Shown here: piece after piece, positions 30,934-40,700 of the stretch
Layout: every line of letters begins with the position of its first letter
How positions within the stretch are numbered: position 1 is the first letter of the stretch
Source of the DNA: Symbiodinium microadriaticum
Lineage: Eukaryota > Sar > Dinophyceae > Suessiales > Symbiodiniaceae
NCBI GenBank assembly: GCA_001939145.1
Contig: LSRX01000431.1
Location: 1-64,000 of the forward strand
DNA: 64,000 nucleotides
Reading direction: 5' to 3'
The notes under the pieces: model-generated
Seen by the model: only the letters and a program-made list of their open reading frames with translations
What the model was told of the DNA's origin: nothing
Databases searched by the model: none
Translations under genes and position numbers: made by a program

Positions 30934-33900
30934 GGCCCCCCAAAGGCGTGCATGCGAGGAGCAGATGTCTTAGACATCCGGCGCTCCTTGGTCGGAATTC
31001 GAATTTTATCGCTTACTTTGATTGGTTTCAGGACGTCCAAGGTTCTCTCCCCGAGCTGTCGGGGAATCATGTTTCGCTTTTTCCTGCTGTGCTACCCTAC
31101 CCGGAGATTCTCCAGACAGATGAGTTAGAGGGGGCTGATGCATCATTGTGTTGGTGGGCTAAATGCTTCATGAATGTTCTTGTGGCGTGGTCCAATTACA
31201 TGGTGCTTGGCTGTCCTCGCCCGGGTGATGGCGCAACAGAGCCGCGGGTGACTTACCGTGGGCTGTCTGATGTGAGGCAGTTTGCAGATCGGTTGCTTGG
31301 CGAGGTGACGGAATTTGCTAGTTGGGATCTCATTTGCGGCGATTTTTCTTGCGAAGGTAAGAGGGCTATCATAGAGTCGCTCTTGAAAGATTTCCCGAGC
31401 ACTGGTGCATGCTACAGCTTCGTTCCGTTCGAGGCGGGAGGCCATTCTCCTTCCACCGCGTTGGCCGTGGTGGCTGAGAGGCTGGCGATTCCTGAGAAGG
31501 CGGGCCAGGTTGACCCTCTTGATTGGCTACCCCCCGATCGTGCCGAGGTGGTCAAACATTTGGCGGATGTGCGGCTTCCCGAGGAGTTGTGGGATGAGGT
31601 TCCCGTCGCATGCCATCGTGTACCTCCTGACCAGGAAAAACATGTGGCTCGGCGGCTTCTCGAGACAGGCATGGCTGTTCCTATTCCAGAAAGTGATCTT
31701 CCTAGAACCAATGCCGGTAGACTTCTGGTAGGTGGCCTTTTTGCCGTGGAGAAGAGTGATCATCAGGACAGGCTCATATTCGACCGCAGACCCGAAAATA
31801 GTACGATGCGCAGGCTACGATGGGCGGATCTCCCGAGTGGCACGTGCTTTACGCGCCTGCTCCTCAAGCCCTCAGAGTACCTCCGTGCGAGTGGTGATGA
31901 TTTGAGAAACTTCTATTACACTCTTCGTCTTCCTGATGATTGGGTTCCCTATAACTCCTTAGGCCGACGTGTGGACCCTGAGCTCCTGAAAGAGTACGGC
32001 AAGGATCCTAGTGTACCGCATCGTCTGTGCTTCAAGGTGTTGGGGATGGGGGACGTCAACGGGTGCGACATAGCTCAGGCCACCCACGAGGCGATCCTCG
32101 AAAGGGAGGGCGTGTTTGAGGCTCAGTGTGTGCTCGCATACAACAAGGCGGTTCCCGATGATGCGCTGTGGCAAGGTGCCTATTTGGATGACTTGCTCAT
32201 CGCTCTTCGGATTGACGTCGGCGCCCCAATACCGCTTGATGGCAGCTTCACTCCTTTGCCCCCAAGCCCAAATGATCGAGATGTTCAGAAGGTGGCAGCG
32301 GCAGAGGTCGCGTATGAGAAGGCGAATTTGGAGCGTGCGTTGCCTAAAGCTTTTCGTTATGAGACTGAGTTTAAGGCCTGGGGCGCTGCCGTAGATGGTG
32401 TTCGAGGGATTGTGGGGGCCCCATTGGGCGTTCGTCGGCAAGTGTGGAGCTTACTGTATGCGATCGTGACCGTTGGATGGGCCTCCCAGGAAGTGCTGCG
32501 GAAAGTCATCGGGTACTTAGCATATATTTTTCAGTACAGGCGGGAACTCTATTGCCTACAGCATCGTGCTTATGTTTTCATTGCAAACATGCCACAGGGT
32601 CGGTGGATGTTCTTGCCAGCGTGGCTCTTGGATGAGTTGCGGAGCATGGCTTTGCACCTCCCCTTTGCCCACTGGAAGATGAGGCGAATCCTGAACGAGT
32701 CGATCCTCGCAACGGACGCCACGCCTACCTCAGGTGGCTCAGTTCGTGCGGAGTGTCCCGATGGACTTTTGCGCGCTCTGTGGAAGCAGGTTGAGTTCCG
32801 TGGTGCACCCGTCAGGTTGGACCGTGATGTTGATTTGGGCTTTGAGGCGGAGCAGCCCTTGGAGCTCTCGAGGGTGGCGAGTGTTGCATCGGAGTGTCTT
32901 CATTGGGCAGTCACATCCAGCTATTCTTTCAGGAACACGAGCCACATAAATCTCCAAGAGGCCCGCGCCCTACGCAGAGAAATCATCCGGCTCACCAGTG
33001 ACTTTGATCGCGGGGGAGTTGTGCAGATTTGCCTGAACGACTCCCGCGTTGTGGTTGGGGCTGTGGCCAAGGGTCGCTCCAGCGCTTTCCGGCTTAATGG
33101 AGTGCTTCGTACTCAGTTGCCATTCTTGGTCTTTGGGGACGTGGCGCTAGCTTTGATCTGGGTGGAAACCCTTTGCAATCGAGCGGATTATCCCTCTCGT
33201 TTTCTCCCTTTACCTGCTCCTTACCGTCCGCCGAGGTGGTTGATTCGACTTGGAGTCGCTGAGCGTTTCCAGGTTCGGGGCTTGGAGATCACCACGGGAA
33301 AGGGAGCGATCACCTGGGCTCATCAAAGGGTTGGTTTGGAGATGGAGGCGCCGATCAACATCATGAAGTCAACAGCCCTCTATGATGGAAGCATTGAACG
33401 TGTGCTTGATGAAGGGCTGGTAGACTGGGTTTGGTTTGCACCGGGTTGCTTCCTACCTGCACGGGCTCATCGTAACCGAGTCCAACGGCGCGGCCTTGCC
33501 GTTGGACTCGGTTTTGAAGCCGTTGGACCCGACATGGTAGGCACTGGTGCCGCGCATGAATCGTTGTGGGTGCGGATCTTGCAGCTTGCCGACCAAATCA
33601 GATCCACTGGAGGCTATTTCTTCGTCGAGCTTCCTCGTGGGAGCCCCGCCTGGAGCTTACGGGAGACCGAACTTTTCTTGCGATGTGAGTGCGCTCGGAA
33701 GTATATCATCGATATGTGTGCCTACGGCGATGAACCTCTGACTTTACCTCGGGCCCAAAAACCCACGGTTGTTATGACTAATGCCCCATGGTTCGCTCGT
33801 GTTCCTCGGCGGTGCTCAAAAGATCACCCTCATGCCGCCGCATTGCGTGGAAACCAGGTTTCATCAAGGAGTGGTTACCCCAAGAACTTCGTTGACTCTC

Positions 33901-33965
33901 TTGCGAGGGCCCTGAAGCTGTGGTTGGATGCCCCCGCGGCTTCGAAATGCGACCCTCTCGCCTGA
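30934..33965 (+). CDS. Reverse transcriptase - RNase H - methyltransferase polyprotein
   Basis: This frame is open from 29985 to 33965; the part before about 30934 overlaps gag in another frame and is probably untranslated. Numbering residues from 29985: RT motifs FDRRPEN (599-605), GDDLRNFYY with Asp638/639, MGDVNGCDIAQATH, and the YLDD catalytic motif at 733-736 (32181-32192). RNase H acidic residues are Asp911, Glu992, Asp1019 and Asp1068 (TDATPTSGG, INLQEAR, NDSRVVVGA, ADYPSR). The C-terminal third resembles the methyltransferase-like domain of DIRS elements: FAPGCFLPARA with Cys1155, then FVELPRGSPAW and KPTVVMTNAP, with PG where PP is usual. Relative to gag the frame is -1. All catalytic residues are present. 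Confidence 0.75.
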
Positions 33966-34902
33966 GTATCGGCGGCACCTGCGGGAGGCGGGTGCCTGGA
34001 TCATTGGCGTTGTGGCATCCTTAGGGGGAAGAATCACTGCAAAGTCGAACTCTCGTGACATTGATCGGTGGTTGGAGCGAGCCGTGGATTGGGGACACAA
34101 GAATGATGAGAAGCTTTACTGGGTCAGGTTGGGAGTGCTGGGGGTACAGCGTGCATTGAAACTATCCGGACCTTTACTCCGGGGTACTTGGGCCGCTCTC
34201 CGGGCGTGGCGCCAGTTGCAACCCGTTCGCTCCCGAGTTCCTATGTCCCACTTCGTGCTCGAATGCCTCTTGGTGACATGTCTTGGGAGAGGGCACTCGT
34301 GCTCAGGATCGGCTCGTTTCGAGTGGTGGTCGGTCATGTTGGCAATCTGGCTTAGCTTTGAGGCCCTGCTGCGACCTGGTGAAACAGAGGCCCTCATGAT
34401 CGGTGATTTGTGCTTCCCTGAGAACTCCGAACTCGCGGAGGGCGTCTCTTTGGTGGTGGGCATAAAACGACCGAAAACTCGTCGAGTATGGGTTCAACAG
34501 TTTGCACTGGTACAATCAGCATCCCTTGTGGCCTGGCTTCGTTGGTGGGTAGTGGGTGCCCCGCGGTCCCGCAAACTTTTCCCTATACCAAGACGTCGTT
34601 GGGCCTTGAGAATGAAGGAGGCCCTGGAAATGCTCGGGTTGCAAGGCTGCCACTACACACTGGGTAGCTTGCGCGGGGGTGGTGCTACGCATCACTTCAG
34701 GGTTCACAGAAACCTTGGCCAGTTGCAGTACGCTGGACGCTGGAAGCGGCTAGAAACCCTGCAGCATTATTTGCATGAGGCGCTCTCGGTGCAAGTAGTT
34801 GCGCAGGCCCCAGAATCAGCATTACAGATGTTGCATACAGTCCATCAGCGTGCATCGTTTTTGCTGCAACCGCCGCCGCGTGCCCTTTCACAGCTCGTGT
34901 GA
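33928..34902 (+). CDS. Tyrosine recombinase (integrase) of the retroelement
   Basis: 324 codons from ATG 33928, overlapping the polyprotein end by 38 bp in another frame. Catalytic-type residues: Arg149 in LLRPGETEAL, Lys in IKRPKTRR, Arg249 in GSLRGGGATHHF, then GRWKRLETLQHYL with the candidate nucleophile Tyr281 (34768-34770). The first H of the HxxR box is replaced by G, and His/Trp lies in GRW. The LRGGGAT...GRW...YL pattern is shared by recombinases of dinoflagellate retroelements as I recall them. Expected to integrate circular cDNA. Confidence 0.75.
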   Translation: MPPRLRNATLSPEYRRHLREAGAWIIGVVASLGGRITAKSNSRDIDRWLERAVDWGHKNDEKLYWVRLGVLGVQRALKLSGPLLRGTWAALRAWRQLQPVRSRVPMSHFVLECLLVTCLGRGHSCSGSARFEWWSVMLAIWLSFEALLRPGETEALMIGDLCFPENSELAEGVSLVVGIKRPKTRRVWVQQFALVQSASLVAWLRWWVVGAPRSRKLFPIPRRRWALRMKEALEMLGLQGCHYTLGSLRGGGATHHFRVHRNLGQLQYAGRWKRLETLQHYLHEALSVQVVAQAPESALQMLHTVHQRASFLLQPPPRALSQLV

Positions 34903-34914
34903 CGGCCTAGTGGC

Positions 34915-35439
34915 ATGACCCGCTTAAGCCAAGCGCTTCGCGAACTTGCTGCAGCCCTCGAAGAAGTTGAAAGCTCAGAGTGGGAGTTGGTTGCCCCTGC
35001 CTCGGAGCCGGAACCTGCTGTGGTACAAAGTTCCCGTGGTCCGTGTGCGCGAGCTCGTGCAGCGCGGGAGAGCCCACGAGCAAGGCCCTCTCTAGTAGCT
35101 GGTTCGAGCTCCTGTTCTACCTCTTCACCTGGCCTCTCTCGTGCGGAGCCGTCCTCAACTTCCGTGCCGGAACTGGCAACAGCCTCGCAACAGTCTACCA
35201 CCGTGACCTCGACCTGGGGGCGCAAGTCACGACACTACGTGATCCTCTTTGCGCCTCACGACCGGACGATCGAGGGGCATTGGTTTGGACAATGGATCTT
35301 GCTGGAGAAGCTCCTGCCCGACGGAAAGTTCTGCGGCTCTCGCGTACAGTTGAAGAAGGTCACGTCCCACGAAGCAGCCGAGGCAGAGTGGAAGAAAGTC
35401 TGGTCGGACAAGCCGATGCCCTCCCGAACCCTGAAGTGA
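34915..35439 (+). CDS. Retroelement accessory ORF 1, unknown function
   Basis: 174 codons starting 10 bp after the recombinase stop. Helical N-terminus (LSQALRELAAALEEVE), a Ser/Ala/Arg-rich low-complexity middle, and a compact C-terminal domain (HYVILFAPHDRTIEGHWFG, LEKLLPDGKFCGSRVQL) ending at 35439. Not recognised. Confidence 0.5.
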   Translation: MTRLSQALRELAAALEEVESSEWELVAPASEPEPAVVQSSRGPCARARAARESPRARPSLVAGSSSCSTSSPGLSRAEPSSTSVPELATASQQSTTVTSTWGRKSRHYVILFAPHDRTIEGHWFGQWILLEKLLPDGKFCGSRVQLKKVTSHEAAEAEWKKVWSDKPMPSRTLK

Positions 35440-36083
35440 CCAGCGCGGCAGCCAACAAACTTCTGGCCGCGGTTCAAGCTGCAGCCGGTGAGTTGGGCGA
35501 AGCGCCAGTGACAGGAAACTTGAGCTCGGCGCAAGTTTTGCAGGACGAGTCTACGCGGCTCTCTGCCTCGCGTTGGCGAGCAGGTGACCCGCGTCGTCGC
35601 TTCACCGCCGCGTTGGCCAAAGTCCGGTTGGCGCTGCAAGAGTGGGCGCGTGGTCCGGCTTCTGCCGCCATGCGTCGTCAGCATGGCCCAGTAGATCCAC
35701 TCCCGGTGAGGCCGCCAAACGGAAACGCTAGGGCACCCCCTACCTCCTCGACGACCTCGTGGACTGCTTGGCTTCAGCGCCTTCCTAGACCAGGGTTCAC
35801 TTGGAAATGGTGGGTTGTGGCAGCTTTGGTTCTCTTGTTCCCAAGGCTCGTGGCTTTGTGTGCAGCTCTAGCAGTGCGGCTGGTGCTTCGGGCACTTGTG
35901 AGCCTGACGACTCATTTGGTCAAAGAGGTGTACAATCAGGCACTGCTGATCACTGCCGACATGGAGGAGCAAGCAATGAGCTGGCTGCAACTGCAACTGG
36001 GGTTCGAGGCAGCCCCCCCGCTGCAGCTGCCGGATCAAGCTGCAGCCGCGATGGCCGCGCAAACCCAGCTCTCACACTCATAG
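34980..36083 (+). CDS. Retroelement accessory ORF 2, predicted membrane protein
   Basis: 367-codon frame overlapping ORF 1; the first 150 codons are a shadow and the credible part is about 35440-36083. It has an Ala/Arg-rich helical stretch and then a strongly hydrophobic segment WWVVAALVLLFPRLVALCAA (about 35808-35867) with a second amphipathic stretch LVLRALVSLTTHLVKEVYNQ. The membrane span near the 3' end is in the position of an envelope-like gene, but no other envelope feature is visible. It ends at the start of the AT-rich insert. Confidence 0.45.
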   Translation: MGVGCPCLGAGTCCGTKFPWSVCASSCSAGEPTSKALSSSWFELLFYLFTWPLSCGAVLNFRAGTGNSLATVYHRDLDLGAQVTTLRDPLCASRPDDRGALVWTMDLAGEAPARRKVLRLSRTVEEGHVPRSSRGRVEESLVGQADALPNPEVTSAAANKLLAAVQAAAGELGEAPVTGNLSSAQVLQDESTRLSASRWRAGDPRRRFTAALAKVRLALQEWARGPASAAMRRQHGPVDPLPVRPPNGNARAPPTSSTTSWTAWLQRLPRPGFTWKWWVVAALVLLFPRLVALCAALAVRLVLRALVSLTTHLVKEVYNQALLITADMEEQAMSWLQLQLGFEAAPPLQLPDQAAAAMAAQTQLSHS

Positions 36084-36331
36084 CCACAATTGTTTTTCTT
36101 ATAATAATTATTCCAATATCCCTGTTCCTTATATTTGACATACAACCTTTCGTTTGTTGCGTTCTTCTTCATCCTATTAAAATCCGGCATTTTGTTTTCC
36201 TTCATAGCGTTCCACATACAGTCAAACAGGTCATCATCTATTTGAAGTTTTACTCCATTTTCCATAACAAGCGTTGAGTTCATTATCTTGCTTGTAAATG
36301 TTAATATTTCTTTAAGTAGATTTGCGTTTTT
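36084..36331 (-). other. AT-rich foreign-looking segment with minus-strand coding fragment
   Basis: About 250 bp of markedly AT-rich sequence between the retroelement and a single N. The minus strand is open for about 85 codons (NANLLKEILTFTSKIMNSTL, ENGVKLQIDDDLFDCMWNAM, KYKEQGYWNNYYKKNN) with Lys/Asn/Ile bias unlike anything else here. It may be a contaminant or chimeric read end from a low-GC genome. Confidence 0.55.
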
Positions 36332-36332
36332 N
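36332..36332. other. Single-N scaffold join
   Basis: One N separating the AT-rich segment from AAGGGAAT and the second copy of the 98-bp repeat. Confidence 0.8.
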
Positions 36333-36339
36333 AAGGGAA

Positions 36340-36437
36340 TGAGAGGAAGATTCCCGCCTTGCCGTCCCAGGTCATGCAATGCAGACTGCAGTGTTGGATG
36401 AGCCAGGCCACTCGTTGCTGTGATCTCTCAAGCTTTT
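36340..36437 (+). repeat. 98-bp direct repeat, right copy
   Basis: Matches 29603-29700 throughout; downstream sequence then differs (CCACCGCC instead of GGGGGGATG). AAGGGAAT precedes it and recurs at 36660-36667, as would the B parts of split direct repeats. Confidence 0.85.
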
Positions 36438-36702
36438 CCACCGCCACCCCTCCGCCGAGGTCCAGCGCCACCCGTGAGCTCTGCCGTGCTCGAGGGTGGC
36501 CTTCTTGAGGGCATTGACATGCCTGAGTTTGCAGGAGTGCTCTTGACCTTCTACACGTTCGGCGAGCTCTCCTTTTCTGTCTTTTTAGTACTTCGGTTGA
36601 CGCCTGTACCAGTGAGAAAACAGAAGCGCGCACTCAACAGCATCGTGTGGAGGCAGTAGAAGGGAATTAGGGTTTACGGTTTAGAGCTGAGCAAAGGGGG
36701 GG

Positions 36703-36730
36703 ACTCCCAGAGCAAGGGGATCTGAGGCTA
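36703..36730. repeat. Short repeat flanking the retroelement region
   Basis: CTCCCAGAGCAAGGGGATC then GAGGCT, nearly the same as 29482-29510 on the other side of the element; a third partial copy is at 37326. Confidence 0.6.
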
Positions 36731-36744
36731 AAGGGTTGGTTCAG

Positions 36745-36781
36745 CAGGTCCGGATCGAGCAGTCACTAGTCCATCTAGCGG
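36745..36781 (+). CDS. Exon downstream of the retroelement
   Basis: After GGTTGGTTCAG reads QVRIEQSLVHLA and ends GCGG|GTTTGAG. In phase with the donor at 29470 upstream of the element. Confidence 0.4.
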
Positions 36782-37790
36782 GTTTGAGGTCTAGACAAAA
36801 AAAGATCACCCGGCCAAGGCATGGCATAGCATGAGGACAAGAAAGGCAAATCATCCTCCCTAAGCCCCGAAGCCTTCAACCCTAACTCCCAAAGCCCTCT
36901 AATTAAGCCCCAAATCCCTAAGCTCGAGACCCTTAAATGTCCGAAACCCCAAATGGCCGGAACCCTAAGGCCGAAACCCCCTAGGGCCGAAGTCCGAAAG
37001 CCGGAAACCCTAAGGGAAGCCCCCTGGCCGAAGCTGTAAACTATTCGTAGCGGCTTAGGGTTTAGGCTTTAGGCTTTAGGGTTTAGGGCAAGAATCATAG
37101 TAACAGGGTTTCGGTTCAAGCCCTGTGATCATGATCCGGGAATTATGCCCCGGACCATATTTATAAGGTGCGAGCTCCCGTTTGAGGCTTCAGACTGCTA
37201 AAGTTCGAACCCATCTTAGAAATGGTGGGCAAGGCCATTTTCTCGATTTTGAGCTTTGCCCACGACCCCCACGAATCTTTGTGCCACGAATTTCTTTGCC
37301 TTGCCCACGAATTTTTCGTAAGGGCTTCCAGAGCAAGGGGTTTAGGGTTTAGGCTTTAGGGCTTTCGGTTTAGGGTGTAGGGTTGAGCAAGGGGAGGGGC
37401 TGGTTTGGATGTGGAGGTTTGAGGGGCTTTTGGCGGTTTAGAGGTTGCGGGATGTCTGGGGAGTCGGGCTTAGGGTTTAGGTTTTTGGTTGTTCGGTAGG
37501 GAGTTTGCTGGGGGCAGGGCGGGTTCGATTAGGATGAGGTCTTCGTCGAGGGGGTTTCGATTCGGGTTTACACGCGCTTCGACTGGCTTGTGTTTTGGCT
37601 GGGGGTTGATTTTGGGGGGTGTCTCTTCGTTTTCTGCGTTCACGGGGGCCGGAGCCAGGGTTCACGGCTTAGGGTTTGGTAACCTTTTGTGACTGAAGAG
37701 TTACGCAGAGGTTACAGAATCAGATGTCTACAGTACAGTGTGGGTCCAATGTACCTTGAACAGCCCTTAAACTCGGTGTGAACTGCCTAA
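36782..37790. other. Intergenic or intronic sequence with dispersed TTTAGGG units
   Basis: Scattered TTTAGGG blocks (37050-37090, 37340-37385, 37465-37490) and degenerate CCCGAAACCCTAAGG units. No exon could be fixed. Confidence 0.4.
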
Positions 37791-37796
37791 ACCGTG

Positions 37797-38070
37797 AACC
37801 CCAAACCCTGAACCCTAAACCCTAAACCCTAAGACCCTCAACCCTAAACACTGAGACCTTGAACCCTAAACCCTAAAAAAAACCCTTAGACCCTGAACTC
37901 TAAGACCCTGAACCCTAAAACCCTGAATGCTAAACCCTATAAACCCTAAACCCCAAACGCTAAACCCTAAACCCCCAAATCCCTCAACCCTAAGATCCTG
38001 AACCCCAAAACCTAAAGCCCCGAAACCTAAAACCTAAAGCCCCAAACCCCCAGAGCCCCTAAACCCTGAA
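37797..38070. repeat. CCCTAAA array
   Basis: Degenerate CCCTAAA/CCCTGAA units upstream of exon 38090. Confidence 0.85.
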
Positions 38071-38089
38071 CGCTAATGAAACGACTCAG

Positions 38090-38148
38090 GAAGCCAAAGG
38101 TGGCGAGGCCGAGTCTTCGATCCCGTACACCGTGCTCCCTGGCTCGTG
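38090..38148 (+). CDS. Candidate exon with telomere-repeat donor
   Basis: After ACGACTCAG reads EAKGGEAESSIPYTVLPGS and ends TG|GTTTAGGG. Product unknown. Confidence 0.5.
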
Positions 38149-38449
38149 GTTTAGGGTCTTCGGGTCTTAGGGGTTTAGGGGATACAGCAATTGGGCGTTT
38201 AGGACCTGGGGGTGGGGTTTCTTCGATTTTTGTTCCGCGATTTTTCCGAGAGAGGGCCTTTGGGAGCATGTCGGGCCATTGGTGGGTCTGGGTTCAAATG
38301 CATCATCAGCATCATCCTGCAATTCTGGCTGCTCTGCTGTCGTATCTTTCATGCTTCTGGATGTGTGCCGCCTGCAAAAGCCCATGACACCCAGAAATGC
38401 TCTTAAGACTCTATGAGAAGCACTGTAGACCTTTCCATCAAACCCCAGT

Positions 38450-38515
38450 CACTCCTAAACCCAAACCCTAAACCCCTAAACCCTAAACCCCTAAACCCTA
38501 AACCCTAAACCGAAG
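38450..38515. repeat. CCCTAAA array
   Basis: Near-perfect units before exon 38540. Confidence 0.85.
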
Positions 38516-38539
38516 CAGACAAGCATGCTGAAACCCTAG

Positions 38540-38624
38540 GGAACATGCGGCCGGGCCAAGGTATGGTCGCATCGTTTGCGAGGTTTACCAGGCCGTCCTC
38601 GATGAGGAGGCAGATTTTTCGGAG
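38540..38624 (+). CDS. Candidate exon
   Basis: After AAACCCTAG reads EHAAGPRYGRIVCEVYQAVL then DEEADFSE, ending GAG|GTCTTT. Acidic end. Here CCCTAAA repeats start the following intron. Product unknown. Confidence 0.5.
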
Positions 38625-38634
38625 GTCTTTCCCT

Positions 38635-38961
38635 AAACCCTAAACCCTAAACCCCTAAAAACTAAACCCTGAACCCCTAAACCCTAAACCCTAAACACTA
38701 AACCCTAAACCCTAAACACCCTCAAACACTNATATACCTCAGAAGCCCGGAGGCTCCATGTACCTGTAGCGGATATGCTGACGCTCAAAAAAGACATTCC
38801 TGTGTGTGTGTGTATATATATATATAGACGTACATACACGCACATGCAGGTACTTTATGGCCTCTAAACCCTAAACCCTAAACCCCTAAAAACTAAACCC
38901 TGAACCCCTAAACCCTAAACCCTAAACACTAAACCCTAAACCCTAAACACCCTCAAACACT
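38635..38961. repeat. CCCTAAA array duplicated around a single-N join
   Basis: 38635-38730 and 38866-38961 are near-identical 96-bp blocks. Between them are an N (38731), unique sequence and a TG/TA microsatellite (38803-38826). Assembly overlap is the simplest cause. Confidence 0.75.
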
Positions 38962-39065
38962 AAACCCGAAACCCTTATCCCTAAGCCCCACAGCCTAAAC
39001 CCTGAGGTCTATAGAGTCGGGTTCCATAAAGGGAACCCTTGAGGCGCTTTATAGGCGTCTACAAC

Positions 39066-39165
39066 GGGAGTTCTCTAAATTAGTGTCCCTGTTTCAGGGT
39101 CCGAAATATAAGAGTGCCGCACCATTTTGGGGCCCAAAATGGGACCCTACTTTAGAAAGCTGCCC
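39066..39165. mobile_element. Family C element
   Basis: GGGAGTTCTCTAAATTAG / CTTTAGAAAGCTGCCC with internal CATTTTGGGGCCCAAAATG palindrome. Confidence 0.65.
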
Positions 39166-39199
39166 ACAAGTGTTCTAGAGGTGATTTGGGGTTTATACT

Positions 39200-39700
39200 A
39201 TGGCTTTCCTACGGCCATTACATAGGGTTTTGGTGAGCGTATGTCGGCGGTCGTCGTATTGTCTGCATTCGTGTCGGAACTGGAAACCGTACCAGTACAG
39301 GCACTACGTTGCAACACGTTCCATCGTATTCTGCAGTATTGCGTGTAACGGGTCATCTTGCATTCTACTGCATGGTACACTACTGTACTGTACTGTTCTT
39401 GCGTATTCCTTCATGACAACATGTGATCCCATAACGCAAGCATTTGTTCCTTTACCTAAACACCCACACACTAAGCTCTGCGAAAGAAGTGACACATCCC
39501 AAACTCTACATCTGTCAAGCCCAACTATTCATAAACCCTGAAGCCCCAAAGCGCAAAACCCCCCCAAACCCAAGACTCTATACGGGCCTAAACCCTAGGC
39601 CCCAAGCCCCTACTCCGATAAAGTCCTTCTCAGAACCCATGTAGAACTGTAAAAAGACAGGACCCTGGCAGAAGCCTAAACCTGGAAACCCCACAGTTTC
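39200..39700. other. Unique segment, no firm gene
   Basis: A 113-codon plus frame (39200-39541) is rich in Ser/Cys/Thr and lacks any domain; probably not coding. Sparse CCCTAAA units follow. Confidence 0.3.
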
Positions 39701-39704
39701 TACG

Positions 39705-39808
39705 GTTGATGAGATAAATCCTTAGCATTACCTTAAGGACCCTAAACTATGGGAATTATGGTATATTCCTTGTTATGGGTAATGCAGGATGTGTGTCATC
39801 AACCGTAG
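39705..39808. mobile_element. Family A element
   Basis: GTTGATGAGATAAATCC...GTCATCAACCGTAG with the conserved CCTAAACTATGGGAATTAT core; ends keep GT and AG. Confidence 0.7.
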
Positions 39809-40020
39809 TCCTACTTTTTGGCCCCTGCTCTCGATTCCTGACGAAAACTGCCTTAAAGGAACCCTAATTCGATCCCTTATCGGATCCCTTCTCGGACTCC
39901 TTTTTCGACCCCCTAAAGCAGCCCCCAGCCCATTCGTAACCCCAAACCCTAGACGCTAAACCCTAGACCCCAAACCCTAAACCTTCACATTCCAAACCCT
40001 ACCCCACAAACCCACTCGTA

Positions 40021-40119
40021 TCTACCCAGTGACTCCAATATTCCTTAATTAAGGAATATACCTTAAATCTAATATGACTTACGGTCTATTCCTTAATTAA
40101 GGGATATTGGAGTCTCTCG
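40021..40119. mobile_element. Family B element
   Basis: ACCCAGTGACTCCAATATTCC / GATATTGGAGTCTCT with CCTTAATTAAGG palindromes, only about 10 bp before a family A copy. Confidence 0.7.
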
Positions 40120-40129
40120 TGCAACTACT

Positions 40130-40292
40130 GTTGATGATATAAACCTGTATTACCTTAAGGATCCTAAACTATGGGAATTGTGGTAGAATTCCTTATTATG
40201 GGTGATGCAGGATTTCTATCATCAACCGTATTTCCAAGTGAGGTCGACTCGGACCAGGAGCTCTCGGGTCAGTCGACGCTGGGAGCCTAGGG
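40130..40292 (+). mobile_element. Family A element followed by a possible terminal exon
   Basis: Element 40130-40230: GTTGATGATATAAACC...ATCATCAACCGTA; the terminal TAG is mutated and the next AG is in TTTCCAAG. After that a frame reads SEVDSDQELSGQSTLGA to TAG (40290-40292). Confidence 0.5.
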
Positions 40293-40334
40293 GCAAATCC
40301 GTTTTTTGGGGTGGGGAGCGACTAGAAGAGTCAG

Positions 40335-40700
40335 GCTCCAGGGGTTTCGGTTTAGGGTTTAGGCGTCAGTGTTTAGGGTTTGCAAGGGTTTGCAAGGGTT
40401 TAGGGATTTAGGGTTTAGGTTTAGGGTTTGGGGTTTAGGGATTCAGGATTTCGGGATTTGGGGGTCATGGCATAACACTAATGTCCCTGTATTGTAAGGC
40501 AGAGTCCTCAACTAAGGGGTATTAGGCTCTTTGGATGGGTGAGAAGCGGCATGTAGAAGAGTATGATCTAGCGTTAGGGGTTTTGGTTTGGGGTTTCGGG
40601 GTGTAGGGTTTCGGGTTGAGGGTTGAGTGTGGGGTTTAGGACTTTAGGGAGTTTAGGTTCCAGGGTTTAGGGTTAGGGAATACAGGGGCTAAAGGGTATT
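40335..40700. repeat. TTTAGGG arrays
   Basis: Units at 40345-40455 and 40570-40680 with short unique gaps. Confidence 0.75.

Larger units (their letters stand above)
29603..36667 (+). mobile_element. DIRS-like tyrosine-recombinase retroelement, about 7.1 kb
   Basis: Ordered genes: gag-like, RT/RNase H/methyltransferase, tyrosine recombinase, then two accessory frames. This RT-RH-MT-YR order is that of DIRS-type elements, which copy RNA and integrate by site-specific recombination rather than a DDE integrase. A 98-bp direct repeat occurs at the left end and near the right end. TTTAGGG-type repeats abut both proposed ends (GGGTT at left, TAGGGTTTACGG at right), as if it entered a telomere-like array. 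An AT-rich insert and a single N (36332) disturb the right end, so that limit is tentative. Confidence 0.7.

Noticed and set aside
34980..35439. First 150 codons of accessory ORF 2
   Set aside because: They overlap ORF 1, whose C-terminal domain looks more protein-like; only the part after about 35440 is taken as plausible.
39200..39541. 113-codon plus-strand frame as a gene
   Set aside because: Low-complexity Ser/Cys/Thr composition, no motif, no splice or start context, and a competing minus frame of similar length.
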